From positions 1-29,709 of the forward strand of contig CAZEMM010000022.1 of assembly GCA_964513445.1 (NCBI GenBank): DNA of 29,709 nt, given 5' to 3'. The notes under the pieces were generated by a model. The model did no database searches, was not told where the DNA came from, and saw only the letters and a program-made list of their open reading frames with translations. Numbering within the stretch: the stretch's first letter is position 1; each line of letters begins with the position of its first letter. Of this stretch, positions 15,204 through 22,258 are shown one piece after another. Source of the DNA: Butyricicoccus_A sp964513445 (GTDB lineage Bacteria; Bacillota; Clostridia; Oscillospirales; Butyricicoccaceae). The translations under genes were made by a program, and so were the position numbers.

Positions 15204-16610
15204 TTATTCCATGCCGTCCCAGCAGTATGTGCACAGGCATTCCTTCGGCAGACCGATGGATTCGATCAGATCATCCAGTCTGTGATAGCGCAGTGAAGTA
15301 AAGTTCAGCCGTTTGCGGATCTCCTCCAGCATCTCGTCATACTTTGGCGAATCCGGATTGCAATATTCCGCGAGCAGCTCCGGCGTACATTTGCCCTCCT
15401 TTTCCAAAATAACGCGGCGCGTAATCAAATCCAGCTCAGATTTCGAGCGCGAGAAGTTGAGGTATTTACAGCCAAACAGCAGTGGCGGACAGGCCGGACG
15501 AATGTGTACTTCCTTTGCGCCGTTCTGGAACAAATATTCCGTCGTTTCACCCAGCTGCGTGCCGCGAACGATGGAATCGTCAATAAGCAGCATGCTCTTG
15601 TCATGGATGAGCGCCTCGACCGGAATCAGCTTCATCTTCGCGATCAGATTACGCTGGCTCTGGTGCATCGGCATAAATGAGCGCGGCCAGGTCGGCGTGT
15701 ATTTGATAAATGGACGCGCGTACGGAATGCCGGAGCGGTTGGCATAGCCGATCGCATGTGCGATGCCGGAATCCGGCACGCCCGCGACGATATCCGCCTG
15801 TACGTCATCGCGTCTTGCAAGCATATCGCCGCAGCGATAGCGCATCTCCTCGACATTGATGCCCTCATAGCACGACGTCGGATATCCATAGTATACCCAC
15901 AGGAAGGAGCAGATCTTCATCTTATCGCCCGGCTGCTGTACCACACGGTAGCCATCGTCCCTGATGAAATCAATCTCTCCCGGGCCAAGCTCATGCGCGT
16001 CCTGATAGCCGAGATTGAGATAGGCGAAGCTCTCGAAGGAAACGCAGTGCGCATGATCGTTTTTACCGATGATGATCGGTGTGCGGCCCAGCTTATCCCG
16101 CGCGGCAAAAATGCCGTCCCTGTTCAAAATCAAAATAGAGAGCGAGCCATCGATCAGCTCCTGCACATAGCGGATGCCCTCCACAATGGACGGTTTGAGA
16201 TTGATCAGGCTGGCGACGACCTCAGTCGGATTGAGCTTGCCTGCGCTCAGCTCCATATACTGTGTAAAGCCCTTCTCCATCGACATTTTCGCAAGCTCAC
16301 TCAAGTTGTTAATGATGCCGACCGTCGTAATGGCAAAGCTGCCGAGATGCGAGTGCACCAACAGCGGCTGCGGCTCATTGTCCGAAATGCAGCCAATGCC
16401 GGAATTTCCCTGCAATTCATCCAAATCGCCCTCAAATTTTGTGCGGAACGGCGCGTGCTCGATGTTATGTATCGCACGATGAAAACCCGATTTTCCGTCA
16501 TACACGGCCATGCCGCCTCGGCGCGTACCCAAATGCGAATGATAATCCACGCCGAAAAACAGGTCGTTCGTGCAGCTCATCTGCGAAACAACACCAAAAA
16601 ATCCACCCAT
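15204..16610 (-). CDS. PurF-like amidophosphoribosyltransferase paralog lacking the glutaminase nucleophile
   Basis: 468 residues with the two-domain plan of glutamine-PRPP amidotransferase. The N-terminus reads MGGFFGVVS where PurF has Cys at position 2 of MCGI-x-G, so the nucleophile is absent; ATG 16610 has GGAGG 9 nt upstream and no Cys-containing start exists. The oxyanion HNGN block is ITTVGI (94-99). In contrast the PRPP loop LLIDDSIVRGTQ (341-352) is intact. Cys matching the 4Fe-4S ligands of Bacillus PurF are kept: C234 (ICSF), C381 (FGC), C460/C463 (CTYC). The flexible loop RPFIKYTPTWPRSFMPMHQSQR (split as 299-310 and 311-320) is longer than usual. Similar MGGFFG proteins occur in many Clostridia. 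It could use free ammonia or be a regulator or partner of true PurF. Divergent from purC. Confidence 0.88.
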   Translation of the reverse strand: MGGFFGVVSQMSCTNDLFFGVDYHSHLGTRRGGMAVYDGKSGFHRAIHNIEHAPFRTKFEGDLDELQGNSGIGCISDNEPQPLLVHSHLGSFAITTVGIINNLSELAKMSMEKGFTQYMELSAGKLNPTEVVASLINLKPSIVEGIRYVQELIDGSLSILILNRDGIFAARDKLGRTPIIIGKNDHAHCVSFESFAYLNLGYQDAHELGPGEIDFIRDDGYRVVQQPGDKMKICSFLWVYYGYPTSCYEGINVEEMRYRCGDMLARRDDVQADIVAGVPDSGIAHAIGYANRSGIPYARPFIKYTPTWPRSFMPMHQSQRNLIAKMKLIPVEALIHDKSMLLIDDSIVRGTQLGETTEYLFQNGAKEVHIRPACPPLLFGCKYLNFSRSKSELDLITRRVILEKEGKCTPELLAEYCNPDSPKYDEMLEEIRKRLNFTSLRYHRLDDLIESIGLPKECLCTYCWDGME

Positions 16611-16646
16611 AAACGAAATCCTCCGTTATCCATCAATTCTATTTTT

Positions 16647-16691
16647 TTGTCTGCATCCAGACAATATTTCGGCCTAATCAAAAATATTGTA
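16647..16691 (-). promoter_or_regulatory. Overlapping inverted repeats before the purF-like gene
   Basis: TTGTCTG-4-CAGACAA (16647-16664) and ACAATATTT-12-AAATATTGT (16661-16690) share four bases, so as RNA they would be mutually exclusive. The second overlaps a minus-strand -10 TACAAT (16686-16691; its -35, TTTCCT, is weak). An operator or a leader switch is possible; neither is shown. Confidence 0.4.
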
Positions 16692-16826
16692 CTCCTTTTT
16701 CGGCTCGAAGGAAAGAGAGAATGTAAACATATTGCCAAATAACACGTCATTTTAGTATAATTGAAGCTTTTCTGTCCGATTTCCCGCTTATTTTTGACCA
16801 AATTTCACATTTTTTCGAGGATGGCA

Positions 16827-16855
16827 TTGATTTTCCCAAAAAAATATGGTTATCT
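16827..16855 (+). promoter_or_regulatory. purC promoter
   Basis: TTGATT (16827-16832), 17 nt, TTATCT (16850-16855) preceded by TGG (extended -10). Leader of about 30 nt. No purine riboswitch fits in it. Confidence 0.55.
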
Positions 16856-16891
16856 ATTGATAGTAAATTCAATTCGGTGAGGTAATCAAAA

Positions 16892-17752
16892 ATGAAGCCT
16901 ATCAAAGAAGGAAAAGTACGTGAGATTTATGACAATGGCGATAGCCTGATTATGGTTGCAACCGACCGCATCAGCTGCTTTGACGTTATCCTTAAGAATA
17001 ACGTCACCAAAAAGGGAACCGTCCTGACGCAGATGTCCAAGTTCTGGTTCGATATGACGCAGGATATCATCCCCAACCACATGATTTCTGTCGATGTTAA
17101 GGATATGCCGGCGTTTTTTCAGCAGCCGCAGTTTGACGGCAACAGCATGATGTGCAAAAAGCTGAACATGCTGCCGATCGAATGCATTGTCCGCGGCTAT
17201 ATCACGGGCAGCGGCTGGGCGAGCTATCAAAAGAACGGCACGGTATGCGGCATCCAGCTGCCGGAAGGTCTTAAAGAGTCCGACAAGCTGCCGGAGCCAA
17301 TCTACACGCCGTCCACCAAGGCGGAAATCGGTGACCATGACGAGAACATCTCCTACGAACAGAGCATTGCGCATCTGGAAAAGTACTTCCCGGGCAAGGG
17401 CGAGGAATACGCTGCAAAGCTGCGCGATTACACCATCGCACTGTATAAAAAGTGCGCCGATTACGCACTGAGCCGCGGCATCATCATCGCGGACACCAAA
17501 TTTGAGTTCGGTCTGGACGAAAACGGCAACATCGTGTTGGGCGACGAAATGCTGACGCCGGACAGCTCCCGCTTCTGGCCGGCAGACGGCTATGAGCCGG
17601 GTCATGGCCAGCCGTCGTTTGACAAGCAGTTTGCACGCGACTGGCTCAAGGCAAACGAGCACGACTGGCAGCTGCCGCAGGAAATTGTTGACAAGACCAT
17701 CGACAAGTATTTGCAGGCATATGAGCTGCTGACCGGCTCCAAGCTGGGCTGA
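16892..17752 (+). CDS. purC: SAICAR synthase (phosphoribosylaminoimidazole-succinocarboxamide synthase)
   Basis: 286-residue ATP-dependent ligase that joins aspartate to CAIR in purine synthesis. Conserved blocks: KEGKVREIYD (5-14, nucleotide loop), VATDRISCFDVIL, CIVRGYITGSGW, TPSTKAEIGDHDENIS, IIADTKFEFG, LGDEMLTPDSSRFW. The length fits the longer (about 285-300) form found in many Clostridia and other bacteria. ATG 16892 has GAGG about 9 nt upstream. It stands alone with its own promoter and terminator, but shares the control region with the purF-like gene, which suggests linked purine regulation. The rest of the purine operon is not in the window. Confidence 0.96.
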   Translation: MKPIKEGKVREIYDNGDSLIMVATDRISCFDVILKNNVTKKGTVLTQMSKFWFDMTQDIIPNHMISVDVKDMPAFFQQPQFDGNSMMCKKLNMLPIECIVRGYITGSGWASYQKNGTVCGIQLPEGLKESDKLPEPIYTPSTKAEIGDHDENISYEQSIAHLEKYFPGKGEEYAAKLRDYTIALYKKCADYALSRGIIIADTKFEFGLDENGNIVLGDEMLTPDSSRFWPADGYEPGHGQPSFDKQFARDWLKANEHDWQLPQEIVDKTIDKYLQAYELLTGSKLG

Positions 17753-17765
17753 TTTTGTTCCACTG

Positions 17766-17791
17766 CTCCGGCATCCACCGCCGGAGTTTTT
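17766..17791 (+). terminator. purC terminator
   Basis: CTCCGGC (17766-17772) pairs with GCCGGAG (17780-17786), followed by TTTTT. Confidence 0.9.
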
Positions 17792-17803
17792 GGGCCAGTA
17801 TTG

Positions 17804-17832
17804 TTGAAACCATTCTCCGTTTGCGCTATACT
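17804..17832 (+). promoter_or_regulatory. Promoter of the DMT transporter gene
   Basis: TTGAAA (17804-17809), 17 nt, TATACT (17827-17832). It starts 13 bases after the purC terminator. Confidence 0.75.
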
Positions 17833-17854
17833 GGTAAACATCGGGTGAGCACCT

Positions 17855-17883
17855 ACCGGCAGTCTGGCTATCTGGCTGCCGGT
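17855..17883 (+). other. Leader hairpin before the DMT transporter gene
   Basis: ACCGGCAG (17855-17862) pairs perfectly with CTGCCGGT (17876-17883), lying a few bases before the GGAGG and followed by TTTCTAT. The leader is about 65 nt. It could control translation or be a weak attenuator. I do not recognise a known riboswitch; the two-hairpin guanidine-II motif is not seen. Confidence 0.4.
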
Positions 17884-17903
17884 TTCTATATGGAGGTTTT
17901 GCT

Positions 17904-18329
17904 ATGCTGCAAATGGCGTGGCCCATCGCGCTGATTGTTTTATCCAATGTCTTTTATCATATCTGCTCCAAATCCCTGCCGTCGGATGTCAATCCGTTCG
18001 CGTCGCTGGCCATCACGTACTGCATCGGCGCAGCCTGTTCCGCGCTTCTGTTCCTTGCTACGAATCGGGGCAGCAGTCTGCTTTCAGAATTCCACCATGT
18101 GAATTGGAGTAGCTTTGTGCTTGGCTTTTCCATTGTCGGGCTGGAGGCCGGCTGCATCTATATGTACAAGGCGGGATGGAATGTCAGCACCGGTCAGCTC
18201 GTCTACAGCTCCCTTCTGACCATTTGCCTGCTTCTGGTCGGCTTCTTTCTATATCACGAAACCATTACACCAACCAAAATACTTGGCATCCTCATCTGTA
18301 TGGTCGGTTTATACGTCATCAACCGATAA
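17904..18329 (+). CDS. Single-domain EamA/DMT-superfamily transporter
   Basis: 141 residues with about five membrane segments, i.e. one EamA unit rather than the usual fused pair. Such half-size proteins work as dimers. The ends are typical: ALIVLSNVFYHICSK with a conserved Lys in TM1, the Pro-rich turn after it, and FFLYHETITPTKILGILICMVGLYVIN at the close. ATG 17904 has GGAGG 7 nt upstream. The substrate is unknown; relatives move drugs, amino acids or small cations. It is monocistronic with its own promoter, leader hairpin and terminator. Confidence 0.88.
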   Translation: MLQMAWPIALIVLSNVFYHICSKSLPSDVNPFASLAITYCIGAACSALLFLATNRGSSLLSEFHHVNWSSFVLGFSIVGLEAGCIYMYKAGWNVSTGQLVYSSLLTICLLLVGFFLYHETITPTKILGILICMVGLYVINR

Positions 18330-18354
18330 TCTGACGAAATTTTTACAAAATAAC

Positions 18355-18401
18355 AGACCGGCTGTTTTCGCGCCATTTGCCCGAAACGCCGGTCTTTTTT
18401 T
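18355..18401. terminator. Bidirectional terminator between the DMT gene and rarA
   Basis: AGACCGGC (18355-18362) pairs with GCCGGTCT (18388-18395), and inner GTTTTCG/CGAAAC can extend it. T-run TTTTTT follows on plus, TGTTATTTTG on minus. The plus T-run overlaps the rarA stop codon. Confidence 0.85.
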
Positions 18402-19716
18402 AACTGTGCTGTTTTTTCCAAGTCTTGATCTGCTGAAGCCGCGCCTTGAATTTCGCCTCCGTGCCCTGATCAGTCGGCTTGTAATACTCCCTGCCGAGCA
18501 GCGAATCCGGCAGGCACTGCATATTGGTCAGTTTATCCGCCGTGTCATGGGCGTACTGGTATCCCTTTCCATAGTCCAGATCCTGCATCAGCTTGGTCAC
18601 ACCGTTGCGTATGACCAGCGGAACCGGTTCATCCAGCTGCGTCAGCGCATCCTTTTTCGCGTGCTCATACGCCATATACAGCGCGTTGGATTTCGGCACA
18701 ATGGACAGGTACACCACCGCCTGTGTCAGATGCACCGAGCACTCCGGCATTCCGATAAAATGGCACGCCTGATACGCCGCCACGGCGATCTCCAGCGCAC
18801 GCGGATCAGCCAGACCGACATCCTCGCTCGCAAACCGCGTCACACGCCGCGCGATGTACAGCGGATCCTCCCCTGCCTCCAGCATGCGCGCGAGCCAATA
18901 TACAGCGGCATCCGGATCGGAATTGCGCATCGACTTGTGCAGCGCGGAGATCAAATTATAATGCTCCTCACCCTGCTTGTCATACAGCAGCGACTTTTTG
19001 GAGGTGCATTGCTCCACCGTTTCCGCCGTCACCCTGACCGTATCGCCATCCGTTTCGCCGTTGAGCACAACCATCTCCAGCGTAGACAGCGCGGCGCGTG
19101 CGTCGCCGTTGGCAAAGCTCGCGATTGCCTCCAGCAAATTTTCCTCAATCATGATCGTCTGTCCGCCAAAGCCGCGCGGGCTGGTCAGTGCGCGCCGCAG
19201 CAGCGTCGTCAGATCCACTTGTGTCAGCGCCTGCAATACAAACACCTTACAGCGCGACAGCAGCGCTCCATTGACCTCAAACGACGGATTTTCTGTCGTT
19301 GCACCAATCAGGATGATGCTTCCCTTTTCCACAAACGGTAAAAATGCATCCTGCTGTGCCTTATTAAACCGATGAATCTCATCGACAAAAACGATCGTCC
19401 GGTCGCCGAACCGGCGGTTGTCCTCCGCCCGCTGCATGACCGCGCGAATCTCCTTGATCCCGCTTGTGACGGCGGAAAAATCAATAAAGGAGGCGCGTGT
19501 CTGATTGGCAATGATGCGCGCCAGCGTCGTTTTGCCCACGCCCGGCGGTCCCCAGAAAATCATAGACGATATCTGGTCGCTTTCAATCAGCCGACGCAGC
19601 ACCTTTCCCTCACCAAGCAGATGCTGCTGTCCGACATAGTCCTCCAACGTCTGCGGGCGCAGTCTTGAGGCAAGCGGCTGCGTCTCCACGCCGCCAAATA
19701 ATGTCTGTTGCTCCAT
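18400..19716 (-). CDS. rarA: Replication-associated recombination protein A (RarA/MgsA, AAA+ ATPase)
   Basis: 438-residue clamp-loader-like ATPase that acts at stalled replication forks together with SSB. Walker A GPPGVGKT (56-63), Walker B TIVFVDEIHRFNKAQQDAFL (near 108-127), sensor GATTENPSFEVN, then the RarA C-terminal domain (SALHKSMRNSDPDAAVYWLARML; YLSIVPKSNALYMAYE). The N-terminus QQTLF (3-7) fits the beta-clamp-binding pentapeptide, which is an inference from the motif. ATG 19716 has AGGAGG 7-8 nt upstream. Own promoter at 19746-19774. Confidence 0.96.
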   Translation of the reverse strand: MEQQTLFGGVETQPLASRLRPQTLEDYVGQQHLLGEGKVLRRLIESDQISSMIFWGPPGVGKTTLARIIANQTRASFIDFSAVTSGIKEIRAVMQRAEDNRRFGDRTIVFVDEIHRFNKAQQDAFLPFVEKGSIILIGATTENPSFEVNGALLSRCKVFVLQALTQVDLTTLLRRALTSPRGFGGQTIMIEENLLEAIASFANGDARAALSTLEMVVLNGETDGDTVRVTAETVEQCTSKKSLLYDKQGEEHYNLISALHKSMRNSDPDAAVYWLARMLEAGEDPLYIARRVTRFASEDVGLADPRALEIAVAAYQACHFIGMPECSVHLTQAVVYLSIVPKSNALYMAYEHAKKDALTQLDEPVPLVIRNGVTKLMQDLDYGKGYQYAHDTADKLTNMQCLPDSLLGREYYKPTDQGTEAKFKARLQQIKTWKKQHS

Positions 19717-19745
19717 GCTTCCGCCTCCTATGTTCGTCTGTGTTT

Positions 19746-19774
19746 ACTATAGCACGCGGGAGAAATAGATGCAA
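19746..19774 (-). promoter_or_regulatory. rarA promoter
   Basis: Minus strand TTGCAT (19769-19774), 17 nt, TATAGT (19746-19751). Confidence 0.75.
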
Positions 19775-19831
19775 TCCCGTCTTTGCCACGCGCCTTCCCC
19801 TACGGATTCTCCTGTGCTTTATAAGAATAGA

Positions 19832-19867
19832 ATATGCAGAGATCAGCCTCCGCCTTTCTCTGCATAT
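19832..19867 (-). terminator. Terminator of the clpP-clpX-DUF3846 run
   Basis: ATATGCAGAGA (19832-19842) pairs perfectly over 11 bp with TCTCTGCATAT (19857-19867). On minus it is followed by the moderately T-rich TCTATTCTTAT. Confidence 0.65.
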
Positions 19868-19918
19868 CCGTTCCATATTGTTTTGTTTTCCTCCGCCGCA
19901 GGAACTGGCAAACGTCCA

Positions 19919-20230
19919 TTACAACGAAAGTATTTTTTTATAGTATGGAAGGCTTTCTTCATCCAAGGAAGTCAGCTGCCCAAACGCATCGAAAGCGACA
20001 ACAATGATCGGGCCATAAAACGGCTGATTGTAGATCGTCCGATTAAGCGGCATGTTCAGCTTATCCGCGAACGCATTATAAATGACGCACACGCCGTCGT
20101 CAATCCCGACGGAAGCAATCTTGCCGTCTACCAAATCCTCCATCTCGGCCTCTGAGCCATCGAGAATTTTTTCTACAAGCTGCTCACCCGGGCGCATGTA
20201 CAGCGCATGCATAATCAGTCCATCTGCCAT
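19919..20230 (-). CDS. DUF3846-like protein
   Basis: 103 residues. The pattern resembles DUF3846: MRPGEQLVEKILDGSEAEMEDLVDG, then VGIDDGVCVIYNAFADKLNMPLNRTIY, then a closing IIVVAFDAFGQLTSLD. Family members occur in phages and in Gram-positive chromosomes without a known function. ATG 20230 has GGGGAG about 8 nt upstream. It begins 15 nt after the clpX stop and ends before a terminator, so it is probably co-expressed with clpX. The assignment is by pattern only. Confidence 0.7.
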   Translation of the reverse strand: MADGLIMHALYMRPGEQLVEKILDGSEAEMEDLVDGKIASVGIDDGVCVIYNAFADKLNMPLNRTIYNQPFYGPIIVVAFDAFGQLTSLDEESLPYYKKILSL

Positions 20231-20245
20231 GGCAATTCTCCCCTT

Positions 20246-21517
20246 TTATGCCGTCTTGCTTTTAGACGGCTTGATTGTCACAACCGGCTCACCGGTCTTT
20301 TGTACAACGTCCCTGGTAATGCGGACGCTCTTTATTTTTTTATTGGACGGAATTTCAAACATAATCTGGGTCATGACATCCTCCAGCACGCCGCGCAGGC
20401 CGCGCGCGCCCGTCTTGCGCTCTAACGCAATGTCGGCAACGCACTCCAATGCATCGTCGTCAAACGTCAACTCAACATGATCCATTGCAAACAGCTTTTG
20501 ATACTGCTTGACCAGCGCGTTCTTCGGCTCCTTGAGGATGCGTATGAGCGACTCGCGGTCAAGTGAATCCAACGTGACCAAAGCAGGCAAACGGCCAATG
20601 ATCTCTGGAATCAAGCCAAACTTCATCAGATCATGCGGCTCCAGCGCAAGCAGCGTCGAGCCGACATCTTTTTCTGTCTTGGACTGAATCTCCGCGCCAA
20701 AGCCCATGCTGTTCCTGCTCGTGCGCGCCTCGACAATCTTTTCCAGACCATTAAACGCGCCGCCGCAAATGAAAAGAATGTTGCTGGTATTGATCTGTAT
20801 AAATTCCTGGTGCGGATGCTTTCTGCCGCCCTGCGGCGGAACGTTGGCTGTCGTACCCTCGAGCATCTTCAGCAGCGCCTGCTGTACGCCCTCGCCGCTG
20901 ACATCGCGTGTGATGGACGGATTTTCGCTCTTGCGGGCAATCTTATCAATCTCATCGACGTAAATGATGCCGCGCTGCGCGCGCTCTACATCAAAATCCG
21001 CCGCCTGAATCAGGCGCAGAAGAATATTTTCCACATCCTCGCCGACATAACCGGCCTCCGTCAGCGTCGTCGCGTCCGCAATAGCAAACGGAACCTCAAG
21101 CGTTTTGGCGAGCGTCTGCGCAAGCAGCGTCTTTCCGGAGCCGGACGGACCAACGAGCAGAATATTGCTCTTCTGCAGCTCCACATCGTCGTCCTCCTCG
21201 CGGAAAATACGCTTATAATGGTTGTATACCGCAACGCACAGCGCAACCTTTGCGCGATCCTGCCCCACGACGTATTGGTCAAGCGTTTGCTTCAGCTCAC
21301 GCGGCGTCGGCAGCTTGTCGAGCGACGGCTTTTCGTTTCGCTCCGATGTCGGGAAATCGTCTGTCAGCCCAAATTCTTCATCCAGAATGCTCTGGCAAAT
21401 TTCTATACATTCATCGCAGATGTAGACATTCGGGCCTGCGATCAGCTTATGCACCTGTGACTGCGGCTTGCCGCAAAACGAGCAGCGAATCTCACGTTTG
21501 TCATCGTTTCTTGCCAT
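20246..21517 (-). CDS. clpX: ATP-dependent Clp protease ATP-binding subunit ClpX
   Basis: 423-residue AAA+ unfoldase that feeds substrates to ClpP. Zinc-binding domain C12/C15/C34/C37, Walker A GPSGSGKT (123-130; usually GPTGSGKT), Walker B IIYVDEID (184-191), pore loop near GYVGED (156-161), sensor RKTGARGLRGVLED. The ClpP-docking loop reads SMGFGAEI, i.e. MGF for the usual IGF (271-273). The start is MARNDDK at 21517, with GAGG 6 nt upstream; the 25-residue extension from 21592 has no support. It follows clpP with 102 nt between them. Confidence 0.97.
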   Translation of the reverse strand: MARNDDKREIRCSFCGKPQSQVHKLIAGPNVYICDECIEICQSILDEEFGLTDDFPTSERNEKPSLDKLPTPRELKQTLDQYVVGQDRAKVALCVAVYNHYKRIFREEDDDVELQKSNILLVGPSGSGKTLLAQTLAKTLEVPFAIADATTLTEAGYVGEDVENILLRLIQAADFDVERAQRGIIYVDEIDKIARKSENPSITRDVSGEGVQQALLKMLEGTTANVPPQGGRKHPHQEFIQINTSNILFICGGAFNGLEKIVEARTSRNSMGFGAEIQSKTEKDVGSTLLALEPHDLMKFGLIPEIIGRLPALVTLDSLDRESLIRILKEPKNALVKQYQKLFAMDHVELTFDDDALECVADIALERKTGARGLRGVLEDVMTQIMFEIPSNKKIKSVRITRDVVQKTGEPVVTIKPSKSKTA

Positions 21518-21573
21518 ATTACACCTCGTTTCTGATAGCCCGGCCATACTGGCCGGCTCCGGGAAATGGCGAA

Positions 21574-21611
21574 CACCGGAACGACTGGGCATTCCCGCAG
21601 TCGCCCCGGTG
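21574..21611 (-). other. Hairpin between clpP and clpX
   Basis: CACCGG/CCGGTG (21574-21579/21606-21611) with inner CGACTG/CAGTCG (21582-21587/21598-21603), joined by small bulges. No T-run on the minus strand, so it is more likely an mRNA processing or stability element than a terminator. Confidence 0.45.
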
Positions 21612-21619
21612 ATCGGATT

Positions 21620-22210
21620 TTATCTGTGAAGCATGATCTCATCAATCAGGCCGTATTCCTTCGCCTGATCCGCATACATATAATTATCGCGCTCCGTATC
21701 ACGTGCAATCTCCTCAATCGACCTTCCCGTATTCTCCGAAAGAATACGATTGAGCTTCTCTCTGGTGCGAACCAGATGATCGGTGTGAATCTTAACGTCC
21801 GTCGTCTGACCGGACAAGCCGCCGCCACCAATCAATGGCTGATGAATCAGTATTTCACTGTTCGGTAGCGCAAATCGTTTGCCCTTCGTGCCGGAGGACA
21901 GCAAAAATGCGCCCATAGATGCCGCCAGACCCACGCAAATGGTGGAAACATCACACTTGATATACTGCATGGTATCATAGATCGCCATGCCGGCTGTGAT
22001 CGAGCCGCCGGGCGAATTAATGTAAAACTGAATGTCCTTATCCGGATCCTGTGCCTCCAGATACAGGAACTGCGCAACAATCAGCGAAGCCGTCGTGTCG
22101 TTGACATCCTCCGACAGCATGACGATGCGGTCATTGAGCAGACGCGAAAAGATATCATACGAACGCTCGCCGCGGTTTGTCTGCTCGACTACATAAGGGA
22201 CTAAACTCAT
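21620..22210 (-). CDS. clpP: ATP-dependent Clp protease proteolytic subunit
   Basis: 196-residue serine protease that forms the 14-mer barrel used by ClpX. Catalytic triad S98 (GLAASMGAF), H123 (LIHQPL), D171 (ARDTERDNYM). The N-terminus MSLVPYVVEQTNRGERSYDIFSRLL is the standard short form; the first residues are probably removed. ATG 22210 has AGGAGG about 7 nt upstream. Encoded just after trigger factor (48-nt gap), in the common tig-clpP-clpX order. Confidence 0.98.
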   Translation of the reverse strand: MSLVPYVVEQTNRGERSYDIFSRLLNDRIVMLSEDVNDTTASLIVAQFLYLEAQDPDKDIQFYINSPGGSITAGMAIYDTMQYIKCDVSTICVGLAASMGAFLLSSGTKGKRFALPNSEILIHQPLIGGGGLSGQTTDVKIHTDHLVRTREKLNRILSENTGRSIEEIARDTERDNYMYADQAKEYGLIDEIMLHR

Positions 22211-22258
22211 AATTACTCCTCCTTCCCGTTTCCGGGGTATGTAACGTCGGAGCGGGGC

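Noticed and set aside
15204..16610. Treating the purF-like gene as a damaged pseudogene
   Set aside because: The frame is complete, ribosome site and terminator are good, and PRPP and Fe-S residues are kept; the loss is specific to the glutaminase site.
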